Part shown: piece by piece, positions 1-12,474 of the stretch | Position numbering within the stretch: position 1 is the first letter of the stretch | Layout of the letters: the number at the start of each line of letters is the position of its first letter | Origin: Cyanophora paradoxa | Lineage: Eukaryota; Glaucocystophyceae; Cyanophorales; Cyanophoraceae | Length of the DNA stretch: 64,000 bases | NCBI GenBank assembly: GCA_004431415.1 | Contig: QPMI01000449.1 | Span: 1-64,000, forward strand | Reading direction: 5' to 3' | Notes under the pieces: model-generated | Databases searched by the model: none | The model's input: the letters and a program-made list of their open reading frames with translations, nothing else | Told to the model about the DNA's origin: nothing | Made by a program: the position numbers and the translations under genes

Positions 1-550
1 CACCCTGCGCAAACTTGCAGGGCAAGCAGGGGCGCCAGAGCAATCTGGTAATCTGCATCCCGCGCCAATAGAGCTGTCGCCTACTTCAGCCCCTCCGGCT
101 TTCAGCTACTACGGCACAGAATCTTCGCACCCTCCCTTCAGAACCACAGGATCGCGGACCACCCGTGACCAACGTATTCTTATCGAACCTCTCTCCTTTT
201 CGCCGGTTCTGCCGATCTCATCGTCAACCATTTCGCCTGCGGCAGCTCGCCGTCCACCACCTTACACTCCTCCTATGTGTACGTTTTCCGTGCACTCATA
301 GTTCTTTCATTTAAAGTTACTAATCTCGTTCGTACAGAGCACGGGATTCGGTGGTGGTTGTCCATGTCCAATATCACACCATACTCTCAAGCTAGCCCCT
401 CCAAATACACAATAGGCGGCTGCTTACGATTACGACTGAATAAACTATACGTAGACTTGGGTTTTCCGAGCTATATACGCAGGCTATCGTTGTGGTACGA
501 AGGTACCAGTGTTGCCTACAGTACTGTGCACAAACAATCAGGAGGGCATT

Positions 551-710
551 GGAAATCTCTTTTGTGCGAAGCGGCAGACCGTAGTGTGCACGATGCCGGA
601 TAGCGAAGAACGTGGTGAGGTCCCGGCGGAGTCTATCGTACCAGGCGTAAACTCTGCCGCATGTGTGACCGGCAGCAGCGTACACATGCACGTTCGTAAA
701 TTTGTACGAA
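551..710 (-). repeat. Copy A of a duplicated coding module (inverted partner at 5.9-6.1 kb)
   Basis: Read on the minus strand this stretch encodes a run beginning NVHVYAAAGHTCGRVYAWYD, then RLRRDLTTFFA and GLPLRTKEI. Nearly the same DNA occurs on the plus strand at about 5915-6075. The two copies differ by scattered substitutions and a one-base indel just after the ACATGCG stretch, so the two halves are in one frame here but in different frames in copy B. The flanking open frame (392-772, minus) stays open beyond the similarity. I recognise no protein family. It could be part of a dispersed gene family or a decayed mobile element; no terminal repeats were seen. Confidence 0.5.
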
Positions 711-772
711 AGGTGAACTGAGTCGATTGTCATTGGATCACGTCTGTGCACGTGCTGCGTTTCAATGAACAT

Positions 773-1980
773 CGTATGCGCTGGTCCTTTCTACGTTTGC
801 TTGCTCCTTTCTCTTATGTTCGGGGGGTACCCTGTATCGATTTGCTTTGGTGATATCGGCTCTTTGGGATCCGCTTCCCGCGCTGCTGGTGTTCATCATC
901 TACGCAAAGCGTGCGTATGCAACCCGCCTACTGCCTGGGTTATGCTGCGCGGGTGCTGGCACACCTTTTAGCTGGGCTCTCGTCGACGTCGGAGCGGGGC
1001 TTGCATCTCTCACACTTCTTACGCAGCTCATTCTGACGGCAGGTATTAGAGGGCAAGACAGTACGGACTGCCTGTACGACCTTCTGGCGTCAGTCCCGAA
1101 GCCACGTCATCCGGCTCGTTCTGTCTTGCAATGAACATCACGCGTATGACACGTAAGTTTCTCCTTCGTGGTATTTCCGACGTTACGGGTTTGAAACCAG
1201 ATCTCTGTCGTAGGTTCACGAATGCAGGATCTGGTGCAGCGGGTAAAATTTTCTTTTGACGTTGGTATTATTGCCGCGTCATTGCAAAAGGACAGGTGTT
1301 CGAGAACCCTGGGATTTTCATTATTATCGCATCTTTCATATGTGACAACCAGTACCGTGCTGTCGTCTGTGTGCTTGGTGGCGTCTGTCAGAGTTGGAGA
1401 CGTATAGTACGTGTGGTTGCCGTGATTGATGCGGTACTGATGGGCCCTCGAGCTCATTTCTCTTGTCCTTCAGGCACGCAATTTCAAACCAGTGTCAGCT
1501 GTTTTTTCGTGCAGGATGAAAGTGGACTTGTGCGCAGACCATCGGTCAGTTATATAAGCGTGAATTCAATTGCGGAGGTGCGTTGTATTCGCCTAATGAG
1601 ATCGCCCATGATCACCTCGTAGCTAATGACTGATTCAGGCCGTTCGTATGCTAATATCGCATCCTAAGAAGTGTCTTCTCGAACATGTGCGTTTTCAGGG
1701 TTACGACGCTATGTAACATATACCTCACGTCCTTCGATGGCTCCTAGGTTTTGACAACAGTTACGAGGGTGGTGTTTATTACTTCACGTACAGAAGAAAT
1801 ATTCGTAGAACTCCCTCGTCTCGTGATCATATTGGGTGTGCGGATATGCTAGTTGTCGAACTGTGCATATTTCGTGCACGTCCGTCACGAATACGCTTTT
1901 TTTGGTTTGTTAATTCAATTTCGGCTGTTGTGTTTCTATCTCATTTTTAATTATCAAATGAACAGGCAAGTCGGCAGGAA
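773..1980. other. No supported gene; hydrophobic open frame
   Basis: Several overlapping open frames occur. The most protein-like (847-1134, plus) has hydrophobic segments such as LPALLVFIIYA and LASLTLLTQLILTAGI that could span a membrane, but no family is recognised and no splice-supported extension was found. The short phrase CAATGAACATC recurs near 763 and 1129. The remainder is AT-richer DNA in which I see nothing definite. Confidence 0.3.
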
Positions 1981-2397
1981 ATGGAAATCGTACTGAAAGA
2001 ATTTACGCGGAACTTACTACACGCCATGGACACTGTGCCAGCACATGTAATTCCAGCTGGATTCGGTGTCTCAGTCACGACATTATCGTCTCTGCGCACA
2101 GGCCCAACCGTTCCATCATCTACCAAAACATATATTGCTCATGCGCCACTTTTGGGGGGCTATCCGTCTGCTGCAATTTCCCATGTACGCGTCTTTTCTA
2201 AAGTCGTGAATGCTTTAATTAATAGAGCGTCCGTTGATATATTAAGCGCAGTTGGAGATTTGTTTGGATCCCAGAGAATCAGATCTGTTGATACTACACT
2301 CCGTCCTGGAACGACGGGAGAAGCCATTGAGTCTGGCAGGGATAGCATTGCAGTCGCAGCATTCGATATCTTCTGCAAGAGCACTCCGTCGCCATGA
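1981..2397 (+). CDS. Hypothetical protein (138 codons)
   Basis: This is the longest uninterrupted frame in the first 5 kb, starting at an ATG in GGAAATGGAAATC and ending TGA. The product is of ordinary composition, with alternating polar and hydrophobic stretches (for example VVNALINRASVDILSAVGDL). It has no signal peptide, no obvious membrane helix and no motif I recognise. It may be one exon of a larger gene, because all identifiable genes in the window are spliced. A minus-strand frame overlaps part of it (2160-2459), so even the strand is not certain. Confidence 0.3.
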   Translation: MEIVLKEFTRNLLHAMDTVPAHVIPAGFGVSVTTLSSLRTGPTVPSSTKTYIAHAPLLGGYPSAAISHVRVFSKVVNALINRASVDILSAVGDLFGSQRIRSVDTTLRPGTTGEAIESGRDSIAVAAFDIFCKSTPSP

Positions 2398-4996
2398 TCA
2401 CTTGTCAGTGAAACATGGAGGCTCTCGGCTTTCATTTCACCTATATCGCATCGACTCAAGATATTCGGATTTTATATACGTATTAATGAGGACTGCCCAT
2501 TGCAGTGCTGTGTGGATCGATTGTCGATCCATTTCAACAGAGTATACCGCCGCTCGAAGTGTGCAAGATATTGACACGGATCTCGCACTGGGGCCGTTAC
2601 TCTGGTATATTTGCAAGAACTTGCAATGTGCTCATTTTTCTTGTATATATGTTTGGGTGATTTACGTTTATTCTGTCCTTAGGCAAAGGGGATGGCGGAG
2701 TTCCGGGATTCCGATATGCCTTTCGTTTGCTGGAATTGATTCTGGCGGAGATTTCTAAACCGTTCCTTCTGTCATTTGAAGGGTGCGTGTTACGGTAGGA
2801 CTGTGAACTGGTTTTTCATTTTTCGTTTTCATCTGAATTGTCCTGCTTTGTACAGATTAATTTGTCGCATGTGGCGGGTCTTTTATTCGAGACAAGGATT
2901 GTGACATTACTGGAACGTAACCCACCCCGTCATCTCATTCTTCGTGATTGTTATAAAATGGCCAACGATGCGAGGAACGGCATTATCGATAGTTTAGTTT
3001 CCCAGTTATTCGGACTGGGTGCCAGATTACATACGAATCATAATATTGAGTGATGTTTGTCTGGTCAAGTACATATGCATGCATATTAGAATCCTAAGCA
3101 CTACTTAGCCCAGTGTTCCACTGCCCCCATCGACCCGCTGCCCTCTGCACCCCTTCACCCGGCCGCCGAGTATCCCGTCGCCCACCATGCCCGCCTCTTT
3201 CTGGTCTCTAGCGCCCCGTTCCTACGCCCCCTATCGTCCACCCGCGCCGCCCTCTAGCACCCCGGCCGTCACCCCTCTGCCGTCTCGCTTCCATCGGAGA
3301 GGACCAGCGGGAGACAAACCGCCTAGACTCAGTGTTCCGCCGCCCACCCAGCAACCTTCTGCCCCCCCTCAGTACACCGTCTTCCCCATCGACATGACCC
3401 CACTCTGACCCTACTCAGCATCCCGTCTCACACCAGCGACCTGCTGTCCCACCGCCCCGTCCCGCCGCCTTTAGCGCAAACCTCTGTTTCTCACTTGCCC
3501 CCCCCCCTTCCCCCCCCCTCCCCCCCCACCTCTCCGCCTCTCTAAACATTGCAGTCGATGATTGCATTTGTAAATGCCTACTTTTGCTTCGGGATACCTG
3601 GATTGCAGACTCAAGGTGTTAATGCTAGTTCTTAAAAAGCTGCTTGAACACCAGCGTGTTACGAGCTCTTTTCATGTCAGGACACCTACTTCCCGGTTGC
3701 TTCGTCGACATCTCATCAATGGCCTCTGATAAAATTACCATTTCGATCGACACCTTCTGAGTCTCATCAGGACGCCGGACAGCTTAGCAGAATCATCGTC
3801 CGACAGTGGCAAAATTGGGAACGTTGGCCTTGTCAGAACTGCAAGCAATACGGCCGTGTGAACCAGACGTACGCTAGCAGCAATATTAATGCCGATGTGC
3901 ACGAGATGCACTGCGTACTTACTTGAATCGTCGCTTGCGCTGTCGCTGTCAGTGCACTGCATATCGACATCCGACCTGTTCGTGCCACCCTTTCAGTACA
4001 CAGCGCGTTCGTTAGCAACCGATCGTACGTTCGGAATGCCAGATATGCACCTGTTGCATTCTGCCATTTCTCTGCCCAGTGGCACGAGGGCAATCGCTAT
4101 AGTCATCACCCGGACACTCTGCGCGATCCCATGCGCGTATGAGTCGGTAGACCGGTCCAACCTCGTGAAAACATGCTCGCGTACTTCCGACCACGTCTGA
4201 TTGCGAATCGCCTGACGCTTCTGCAAAGTGAAGTGCATATGCAATGCGTTAGCCTGCTGCGGACTCTGCACGTCTACAGCGAGCGCTGGTCTGAATGGTC
4301 ACCTCGCCCATGTTCGATAGTGCTATCCCGGCTTCGCTCTCCATTAACGTGCAAACGGTAACCTTCCCGACGCGAGCATCTACCCTGTGCTGTCGCTCCG
4401 TCAGCGTCACTTCCGATAATAGCTGTCATCAGTCTCTCTCCGTACATCCTGTTCTAGCGGCCATGTACGACTGTACGATATCACAGGCGCGATCGATCAT
4501 CCCCGCGCAGCTAGCATCATACCTCGCTGCGCGCTTTAATCTGAGTGCCTTATACAAGCCACCGCCACGATCTATGTATCGCGCCCACCGAGGTTCGCAC
4601 ACACGCATGTTCTATCCTTTGTTTGCGCATCCGATCCGGTAAACACATGTTACTATAGCTACTCTCATGCTGCTCCTACTCCCAGTTTTACAGAGCGGTG
4701 ATATGCTCGGAAGAGCCATTGACAATGGCTGCCGCGACCATGGGATCATCGGACCAGGATTGCCTGTGATGGACGGCTTTTATGCACATCCTGCGGCTTT
4801 TGGGGAGCGTCCGCGACCACGCCTTAATTTCGTACCTTCCTCCTGACATACCAAGCTGCGTGTTCATATCAGGTCCGTCATTCGCCCATCGTTCCATACC
4901 TATGCATACAAACATACGCATCCTCTCTATGCGCACAGGTGGCCTCCCTTCAAGCCCTCACGTGCCCGCGATTGCCTACCGAATGGCATTGTACGC
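2398..4996. other. Unassigned stretch with a C-rich tract
   Basis: Short overlapping frames occur on both strands, none recognisable. From about 3110 to 3540 the plus strand becomes strongly C-rich and encodes a Pro/Ser-rich frame (3187-3408). Runs of 7-9 C follow near 3500-3530. From 3735 to 4660 many mutually overlapping frames of about 60-115 codons exist on both strands, and none stands out as the real one. Confidence 0.3.
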
Positions 4997-5170
4997 ATGC
5001 ATGCGAGAAAGCATGAGCGCGAACCGTTTGTCCTGAGAGTAGCTTGCAGGAACGATATCGACATCTACGTAAAAGCCTCAACCGTGGCAGAATTCACTCG
5101 CGTCGTCAACGCCTTCTATCAAGCTGCGCGCGCGCATCCGCAGAACGAGTCGCGCCTTACCTACCAAAGA
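4997..5170 (+). CDS. Hypothetical exon (fragment)
   Basis: The frame reads through a protein-like stretch containing NDIDIYVKASTVAEFTRVVN and FYQAARAHPQNESRL, with helix-like periodicity and no low complexity. Downstream, pieces in other frames (VPRILKYVQDTGAGV near 5538; the duplicated module at 5.9-6.1 kb) may belong to the same spliced or decayed gene. No family recognised. I cannot place a start, a stop or reliable splice sites. Confidence 0.25.
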
Positions 5171-5914
5171 ATAAAACCGTGGATGTCTTCTGCGCACCTT
5201 TTGCCTACGGCATCCAGATCATGGCCCAGGTGTCCTACCTCTGCAGGTGCCTGCTACATGCAGAATATTTCGAACGGTATCATTTCGATTTTCAATTCTG
5301 TTCCTCAGATCAGTGTCATGGGTTCGAATACTATTGAGCGTATAGTATCATCGTACGACTCCCTGCATGTGCAATCTACGTGCCAGGAGACGACCTTAGC
5401 CACCCGGTCGCAACGTTTGCAGCGTGTATGACCTCATCACGCACACAATTCCCATCAACGTGGACTACCTGGCCTTTTTCACCCCTTCTACTACGTTGAA
5501 AATGGCCACGTGTTAACACGCATCATCCATACCACTGCGTGCCCCGGATTTTGAAATACGTGCAAGACACCGGAGCTGGAGTACGTACTCTCTCGCATTC
5601 AATCCATACTACTGCTGGCCTCCGCGATCGTGTTCGTGGGTCATCGCTTTCTGGCATCGAAGACGTTAACCCGCGATCAAGATCCGAACTCGAGTGCATA
5701 ATGCATCCTGCCTCCGCAGCTGGCGTCCTGCAACTACTATGACACTCAAATGTTGTGCGCAGGAATCTGAGGGCGCGTCACCTGGATTGGATTGGTTGCG
5801 AAGGGGACACCGGTCTGCTTCCCTCAGGAGTACACCCTGTGCGTTTCTATTTTATACGATCATCGTGGCCGGTATCGAGTTCACCCGCAAAGTTAATGTG
5901 TTTGCGGCCAGTTC

Positions 5915-6130
5915 ATGAAGAAATTTGCGAACGTGCATGTGTACGCTGCTGCCGGTTACACATGCGAAGAGTTTACGCCTGGTACGAGAGACTCCGACGT
6001 GACCTCATCAAGTTCTTCGCTATGCGGCAGCTCACACACAACGGTCTGCCGCTTCTCACACAAGAGATTTACGAGGCCTTCAACGCTGCATTCGACGCCT
6101 CGGTGGCAGCAAGGGAATCGGACCCCGACA
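5915..6130 (+). repeat. Copy B of the duplicated coding module
   Basis: Near-identical to the minus-strand module at 551-710. It encodes ANVHVYAAAGYTC in one frame and, after a one-base deletion relative to copy A, VYAWYERLRRDLIKFFAMRQ and GLPLLTQEIYEAFNAAFD in another. A still shorter echo (TGCATTCGACGCATCTGTTG, then AGCAAGGGGATCGG) lies at about 6309-6345, repeating 6087-6125. The out-of-frame indel suggests copy B is decayed, or that a splice junction lies between the halves. No family recognised. Confidence 0.5.
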
Positions 6131-6514
6131 GAGTACGTCGCTACGTATACTATTCCTTCCGAATTCCTGCGACCCCTGCTACTACATTCTTTCACTCCCC
6201 CCCAACCCCAAGTAACTACAGCATGTGATCTCTAAACCCTCCTTGCGGTGGTGATCGTACCCGTATTCTTCATGTGCACATCTTCACGGTGCAGTGTGGT
6301 GAACTCTGCATTCGACGCATCTGTTGCAGCAAGGGGATCGGACCCGCATAGTTAAGCTTACTATACTGTAGTCCAGGCCTAGTCAGCTAGCATAGTACGG
6401 AGCATGTGAGGAGGGATCGAGGCAGTGTGAGTGGATGATATTGGAATGGAAGTCAAGTGCAGCAAGCTGAGGGTAGCCAGTGCCAATGTGCACATTCAAT
6501 AAAGGCAGGCAAAA

Positions 6515-7321
6515 CTAAGTAGTCGAGCGCAAGATAGAAGGTGTCAGAGATAGGAAACAGAAATCGATGCGAAACGAACCCCGACAACTGACTGCCATAC
6601 AACGTATATGGAGTACGGCGCGCGTCCTTGCCCTAATTCTGACCGACATCGTCGTACATTCCGTGGTACATATCATCATGCAGCGGCCATCCATCTGGTC
6701 CACATCGGGTCGATGTACGACGTGCTTGGCGACCGTCCCATTCCACTTCATATAGATTTCGGCCACCGGCGATCGGGGTCCCAACTGCCAGCACAATCGA
6801 AGGCATTTACTATCAAGTCGTACTCTGCGTGGGGATGGGTTTAATAGTTGATCATCATCCAAGATTACATGTGTACAGGCACCTCCATTACAGTCCGTAA
6901 GCTGAACGGACGCAATCACATCGTACGCAGAAGTAAACTCGTTGTTACTCACGCGCACCGCTGCAGGCCCAGGTGGTACTGCTATGATGGCGCCTGTGCC
7001 GGGATTCTTGATTATAAAAACGTCGGGGGTCATTTGGCTCATGGCCTCCAGTACGATGATGGAACCGGGGCCGCTGACTCGCACTGATTGAGATATATCG
7101 CGGTAAGAAGCTAAATCGAGATTCGGTCTCGCGTAAGAAGCAGCTAGCACTATATCGGATGTGGGCGACGTATCTGCGATGGCGCAAATCGCAGCATGCA
7201 CTTGCGTCAGCAGCGAACGGAGCAAGCGCACGGAGAACATACCTCTCGATCGCTTCTTGGAACCGGAATCGAGGATGGGACGCAAAGTATTCGTCAACGA
7301 CATGTCTAGCCGTCTCTGCAA
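6515..7321 (-). CDS. Hypothetical protein with an in-frame 69-nt intron
   Basis: A long minus-strand frame runs from near 7321 to a stop at 6515. Inside it, 7242 down to 7174 looks like a genuine intron: GTATGT donor, CTGACGC branch-like motif, GCGCCATCGCAG acceptor. It is exactly 69 nt, so the frame stays open spliced or unspliced. The retained protein includes RPNLDLASYRDISQSVRV, GPGSIIVLEAMSQMTPDV and FIIKNPGTGAIIAVPPGPAA, which look like beta-rich globular sequence. No family recognised. The last ~80 codons are Arg/Cys-rich and may be intron or untranslated. An alternative first exon in another frame starts at an ATG at 7337. Confidence 0.4.
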   Translation of the reverse strand: MQRRLDMSLTNTLRPILDSGSKKRSRGMFSVRLLRSLLTQVHAAICAIADTSPTSDIVLAASYARPNLDLASYRDISQSVRVSGPGSIIVLEAMSQMTPDVFIIKNPGTGAIIAVPPGPAAVRVSNNEFTSAYDVIASVQLTDCNGGACTHVILDDDQLLNPSPRRVRLDSKCLRLCWQLGPRSPVAEIYMKWNGTVAKHVVHRPDVDQMDGRCMMICTTECTTMSVRIRARTRAVLHIRCMAVSCRGSFRIDFCFLSLTPSILRSTT

Positions 7322-7370
7322 GAATCAAGTCCGGCAATTAGGGGTACAGCCTGCATTCCCGGCGCCGTGA

Positions 7371-9577
7371 ACGACAGCCCGTGCGCTACACGCGCAACTC
7401 GTCGCATCGTTCTTAGCGCGCTCATTCGCCTGCGCAATCTCAGCTAGGCCAACCCACCGCTAAGCGCGAAGCAACGCGGCGCGCTCCTTCGCCAACGCCA
7501 GCGCCATCAAGGCGAACACAAGCGCTAGAAGCGCCGCTCGTCGTACCTTCGAAGCGCGCTCAGTCGCAGGGTGGCTGATACCCCGGCTCGAAGTAAGCAT
7601 GCTCAGACCCGATCCGCGCCTGCCGTCTAAACACAGACGACTTTTAACTTATATGTTTCAACAGGTTCCGATTACTTGATCATGGCGAAAACAAAAGCGT
7701 GCATGGGATCTCACCTGGGATGTTCAGAGGAACGATGCAGAGGATCGAGCAGCCACATGATTATAGAGACCGATCCGTAACTATAGTCACTTCTCCGACG
7801 TCACTACTCTTATGAGAACACACCGCATGTTGATCGCATCCAATCGTTGAAGATGGAACGGTTCTGCAACGATTTCTGCAGATCGAGCCTATCCACATCT
7901 TCAGGCCATGGCAAGCCGGGCGTGACTTCGGTATTACCCTTACGTAAACCTCTACTTCTTCACGTCTCACCACCAGACGCCTGCCAGCTATCTCTCGGGC
8001 ACTCGATACGAAACTCCGCCTGCATCTGTCCTGTCCCTACACATCAGAACGTATCAGAGTGCCAGTTCAGTCAGTGTACTGCGTTCACCCGCACGTACGT
8101 GGTCGTATTCCCTTCATAAATTCCACATTATTCTTATCCCTGCGCAGTGTTTCGATTTCAACGAGCACTTGATATTCTCCCTTCATAATGAAGATTGGTC
8201 AGCTATTCGTCCTGCACTCATGGTCATGATCAAAGTTAAATCCTTTCCATAGGGAATGCCCATTCCAATTCTGCCAAAGACAAGCAGGTCTCCACAATCT
8301 CATCATTGACGAGTTCTTCAAGTCCATCCTTGACGGGGTCTGTGCCCGATTTACCTTTACATCTCATAATTACTGATACCCTCATTCCAGACAACGCCTG
8401 CAGATCTCGCTGTCGAAATAGACAACACAGGAAGATGGCTGCCATGCGCTTCCGACAATATACCCGACTAGATCAAAATCTCCAAGCAAGGCTAGGCCGC
8501 GCACCCCCATCAGTGCATCACCCGCCCCGCCCTTCTCTGCCACATCCAACCCGCCCCGCCAGGGCGTCGCGAGTCGACCGCTGCGCCCCGGGCGGCTTAC
8601 TATATTCTAGTCCATGTCCTAGCTAAAGAGCATCGTACCACGGACTGAAAGCAACGTGGCCCCCTAATCGATAGACCTATAGCTAGTAGTCTTCAGTCGA
8701 ATCATAGCCACAAACATGGTCATCGTAGCAGTCTGTTTCGGTGCAGCATAGACGATTGCAGATTTCGCCGCGGGCCTTGCCGTATGCAAGGTGCTCTCCT
8801 GGCGCTGCTGGTGGTGCATGTCTCTCATTCTTGGCGCGAGGATCGCCGTATTGACGATCAAGAGGGTTTCGCTTCAGAATCCGCCGACAGCGTATAACTG
8901 TGTGATTGGGCAGAGGGTTGTGACATAGAAGTAATCAAGCGCGCCATGCGGACATGAGCCCATGTGCGATCGGTACAGACATCGCATTTTATCATCTCGC
9001 TGCTATGTTCCTCACAGTAGATGCTGCATAACAAGGGCGTTGGCTCCAGTCAGATATGTTGGTTTTGTGCGTAGGTTGACCACTTAAACATCATATATAT
9101 CCCTCGCGAACCTGCTACAGTTATCCGATGAGCACCGGTATACCGTATGCTGACGACCGCCAGTACTGGCCATGGAGGGAGCGTGAAAGTCGTCATTGCA
9201 GAAAAGAACAGGACAGCCAGTGACGGATGAACACCGAGCAAGCCGGCACGTTCGTGCTGGTTCGAGCGGGCATGGCCGTGCATACCGTCGATGGCAGGGC
9301 ACGCGTACGGTCCGTGCGCACGCGCGTCGGCAATCTCATCCCCGGAACACGCTGCAGTCGAAGTAGGAGGTGGATCGGCTTCAGCTGCCGGCGCCATTAC
9401 GCTGTCTGGGCCCAGGCCTCAGTCTGACGTAGAGTCTCTGGCATCAAACCCGAACGGCGGCTTTTTTCCCAATATGCGTACGCGAACTCGGAGAGTTAGT
9501 CGACGATCGAGAACTAAAGTTAGTCCCAAATTTGAAATTTTGCGTTGAGTACGTACTCTAAACCATACCGAAGTGCA
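7371..9577. other. No supported gene
   Basis: Only short overlapping frames. The best candidate is a minus-strand piece at 8236-8445 containing GMRVSVIMRCKGKSGTDPV and DEIVETCLSLAELEWAF, which is protein-like but unrecognised and without clear splice partners. An Ala/Arg-rich stretch spans 7380-7560. Nothing else definite. Confidence 0.3.
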
Positions 9578-11432
9578 ATGGCACGTCAATCAAAGGCAGC
9601 TGCTGCTGCAGCCACGGCTGAGAAGAAGGACAACGTGCTCGAGCCGAAGAAGGCTGACGTGGCCGCGTCACTGGCGAAATCTGATGCCACTGCTGCTGCC
9701 GGAAGGACCCGCTCCCTGTCGCCGTTGACGAGGCTTCGCCGGTGATCCCTACGCCGGTGGATGCGACGTGGACGACGCGGCACGCGCTGCCTGGGTGCGC
9801 TTGGAGTTAATCAATGTTCGGTCCGGCATGGTGCGGATTTAAGCTGACGATCGGCGCGATAGCAGGCTGAACGACGGCATGCCACGGGAAGGGCAGCTGC
9901 AACTATCACGGCGGCAGTGGCATCGTCTCGCCCGTTGCCTGGCGCGTCCGGATCCATTTGCAATGCTGGGCAAGTGTACGTATTCTACGATCGCGTAATA
10001 TTGGCTGTGACTAATACGACGTTATTCGTCCCTGCGTAGATCGGCTGCCGTGCCGGTCGCCACTAATTCGGCAAGTGCCACGGCTAATGGGATTGTGATG
10101 CTATCGTACGTGCTTTTATAATCAATAGCATTTGTGCACGACGAGCGTCACAACCCTAATATATTTCCAGGCCCGCAAAGAAGGTTACTGTGGCGCGCAC
10201 GTTCATGGATTTGAAGGATGGAGGGATTTTAACGGTGTCGTGCGGATTGCGAACATGCACACCATAAGTGGAAGGAACGGAGGTGACACCATCCGCGGTA
10301 CTCTGGAGGATGAGGTGCGCAACCCCGTTGTAGCTGGGTAACATCATGTGTAATGTCAATGTGGCGATTTATATAAGCTTTCTGCTCATCGACGTACGCA
10401 ATGCAGGTCGGCGATAAGGTGCCGCTCCGTATCTTCACAGGGGCGATGCTAACAAGTGCGGGAAAAAATGCCATCAAGGGAGACATGCTAATCGATCAAG
10501 TGAACAATATAACCGAACACTTGAACGCAAGCTGCAACTCAGAAAATATGGTATACTCTCCCATTTACGTATACTTCCATTATCCGTATCAGTATGCTGA
10601 CATGGAATATATCGATCAGTACTTAATCATGAAATCATCAAACAAAGCACGCTACTTGGTGAAAGGACTGCGACCGAGAAACTGGCTTGGCCATTGACGC
10701 GAGACCGCACACTGCTGAAGGAGATCCAGATTAATTCTGGTAATGTCGGTCTAATCAACTTCGAATCAGTGAATGAGGAGGTCTGTCACTCATGTTTACC
10801 TATATTCATATCGCGCGTATTCATTACCTGCTCACTTTTGCTGCCGTACGTTAGGATCCTCGTCTCATCGAGCTTCCTCACAAACTCGCGAATATGGATC
10901 GCGCATCATTTGTCATGATGCGCTACGACATCGTTTCCGACTTCAGGGAGCAGCAGTTGACTATATGAATGTCAACAAACTGTGCGACTCGAACAGGTTC
11001 AGCGAATGTGCGTGCTACTATAGATAACTGGGATGATACCACGTTTTTCGTCGCGCTCGTACCGTGTTTTATCGCTTCATCAATAACATTGGATGCATCA
11101 TCAAGGAGGAAGAGGACGGATACGTGTGCATGGACAAGCTCGGGTGTAAGGTGCCAGCTCGGTTTGGACTTGGCGCAAAGTTCGAGTCCCTCGGGAGCTG
11201 TTCGACACCTACAGCATCGACGGGTCGCGGACATCGTCGTTTCATTCGCGGAGGTTCGGACGTCTATACTGTAGTTAAACATGGTAAACGAATGCAAGGC
11301 GTAATTCACACGCATTCAAACGTAGTTCAAATTCGAGCGACCATCAGGCACCCCGACGGAACTGTGTTTGGCTTCTTTTCTGAAGTAATGGGACTTGCGG
11401 AATTCGAGGAGAAAAAGAAGACCCTGCCGTAG
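9578..11432 (+). CDS. Putative multi-exon gene, function unknown
   Basis: An ATG at 9578 opens an Ala/Lys-rich tail (MARQSKAAAAAATAEKKDN). Several protein-like pieces then follow on the same strand in changing frames, each near AG acceptors or GT donors: TFMDLKDGGILTVSCG (about 10200), DKVPLRIFTGAMLTSAGK (10413), LKEIQINSGNVGLINFES (10715), KLANMDRASFVMMRYDIVS (10890), FYRFINNIGCIIKEEEDGY (11064), and IRATIRHPDGTVFGFFSEV ending at a stop at 11432. Their order and common strand suggest one spliced gene, but exon joins were not proven and I recognise no family. It might be two genes. The lysine-rich N-terminus would suit a nucleic-acid-associated protein; that is a guess. Confidence 0.3.
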
Positions 11433-12474
11433 GGTTCGTCTCGAAGGCAATTAAAATTCCGGATGCGAGTGCTCGCTTGCATGCATCTGTCCCGTTTGGT
11501 AATGGGTCGAACCGAGTTGGTGCGGAAGTTCAGCCTATCGGTTTTAACCTGTGTAACCCTTTCATGCAGCGCTCTTCGCCGGCGGTACCGGCCCGACAGG
11601 GAGCACCCCGAATTTGTCGGGTACGACCGGATCCCTGTCAAGGTTGAAATGGTGGATCAGCGATCGCTCTGAATGGAATCTCAAGCTCGCCGATGGCAAT
11701 GGCAGCAATGAACATGCCGATGCAGCTGCGCCTGAGCCTGAAGGACAATCCGTTCGCGTGTCTCGCGATCGCACTGGAAGTGAGGCTTCTTTTCCTAATG
11801 GGCTCGTTGAGCGCGAGGTATATGACTTTCCGTACATTGCATATGCCACGTTCCAGCTAATCTCGTAGCAGGCAACTATCGCAAAGCGGAAGAAGGGAGG
11901 CAAGGACGAAGCCAAAACTTCAAAGAAACAGAAGAACGTGAGCGTGGAGTCGGAGTCAGATGCGGAGTGGACGACGAGGAGAGGAAGAAAATTGAACGGA
12001 CCGACTCATGGCTCTGCATCTAATTCATAGATTCCATATATTCATTCATAGTTTGAACATTTGTCATGTATAGCACAATGGCGGAGGGTAGTAACCGGGT
12101 AGCATTATATATATATAGGTTTTCGTAGGTCATTTCGCTTCGCATACGAGATAAAGAGTGTAAATCAATTTCTTATAAAGTATCACGCAACGATGGCATA
12201 CGAATCAACCGCACCGGGCGCGGTTGGCTAGGTTGGGAAGCTGGGCGACCGCGGGCCGGGGCGCTGTAGCTCCGAGGGCGTGCTCCTGGTAGCGGACGCT
12301 AGATGGCAGGGCCAAAGCGCTGGAAGAGGGCCCGGAATGCGTCGGTAACATATTCTCACGTGCTGCATCCCTACGAAGCATGATGCACGCGACGTACACT
12401 GCGAGCACCCCTACGCTTGGTGCGCGCTTTCGATTGCGTACCCGGCCAGTCCGTGCATCTGATCCGCGTCAACT
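11433..12474. other. Unassigned; possible Lys-rich C-terminal exon
   Basis: Around 11875-12020 the plus strand encodes a lysine-rich then acidic tail (KRKKGGKDEAKTSKKQKN, then ESESDAEWTT) that could be the end of a gene whose upstream exons lie at 11.46-11.87 kb. No family recognised. AT-rich DNA with a TATATATATA run lies at about 12106-12116, upstream of the histone gene. Confidence 0.3.

Noticed and set aside
11690-11870. Fragment resembling the C-terminal part of PCNA (MNMPMQLRLSL, then IALEV)
   Set aside because: Only short resemblance; the conserved middle and the final APK motif are absent, and no other PCNA exon was found upstream.
1-12400. Integrated giant-virus segment
   Set aside because: Base composition differs from the right side, but no viral hallmark gene was seen and introns with the host-type branch motif occur (for example 7174-7242).
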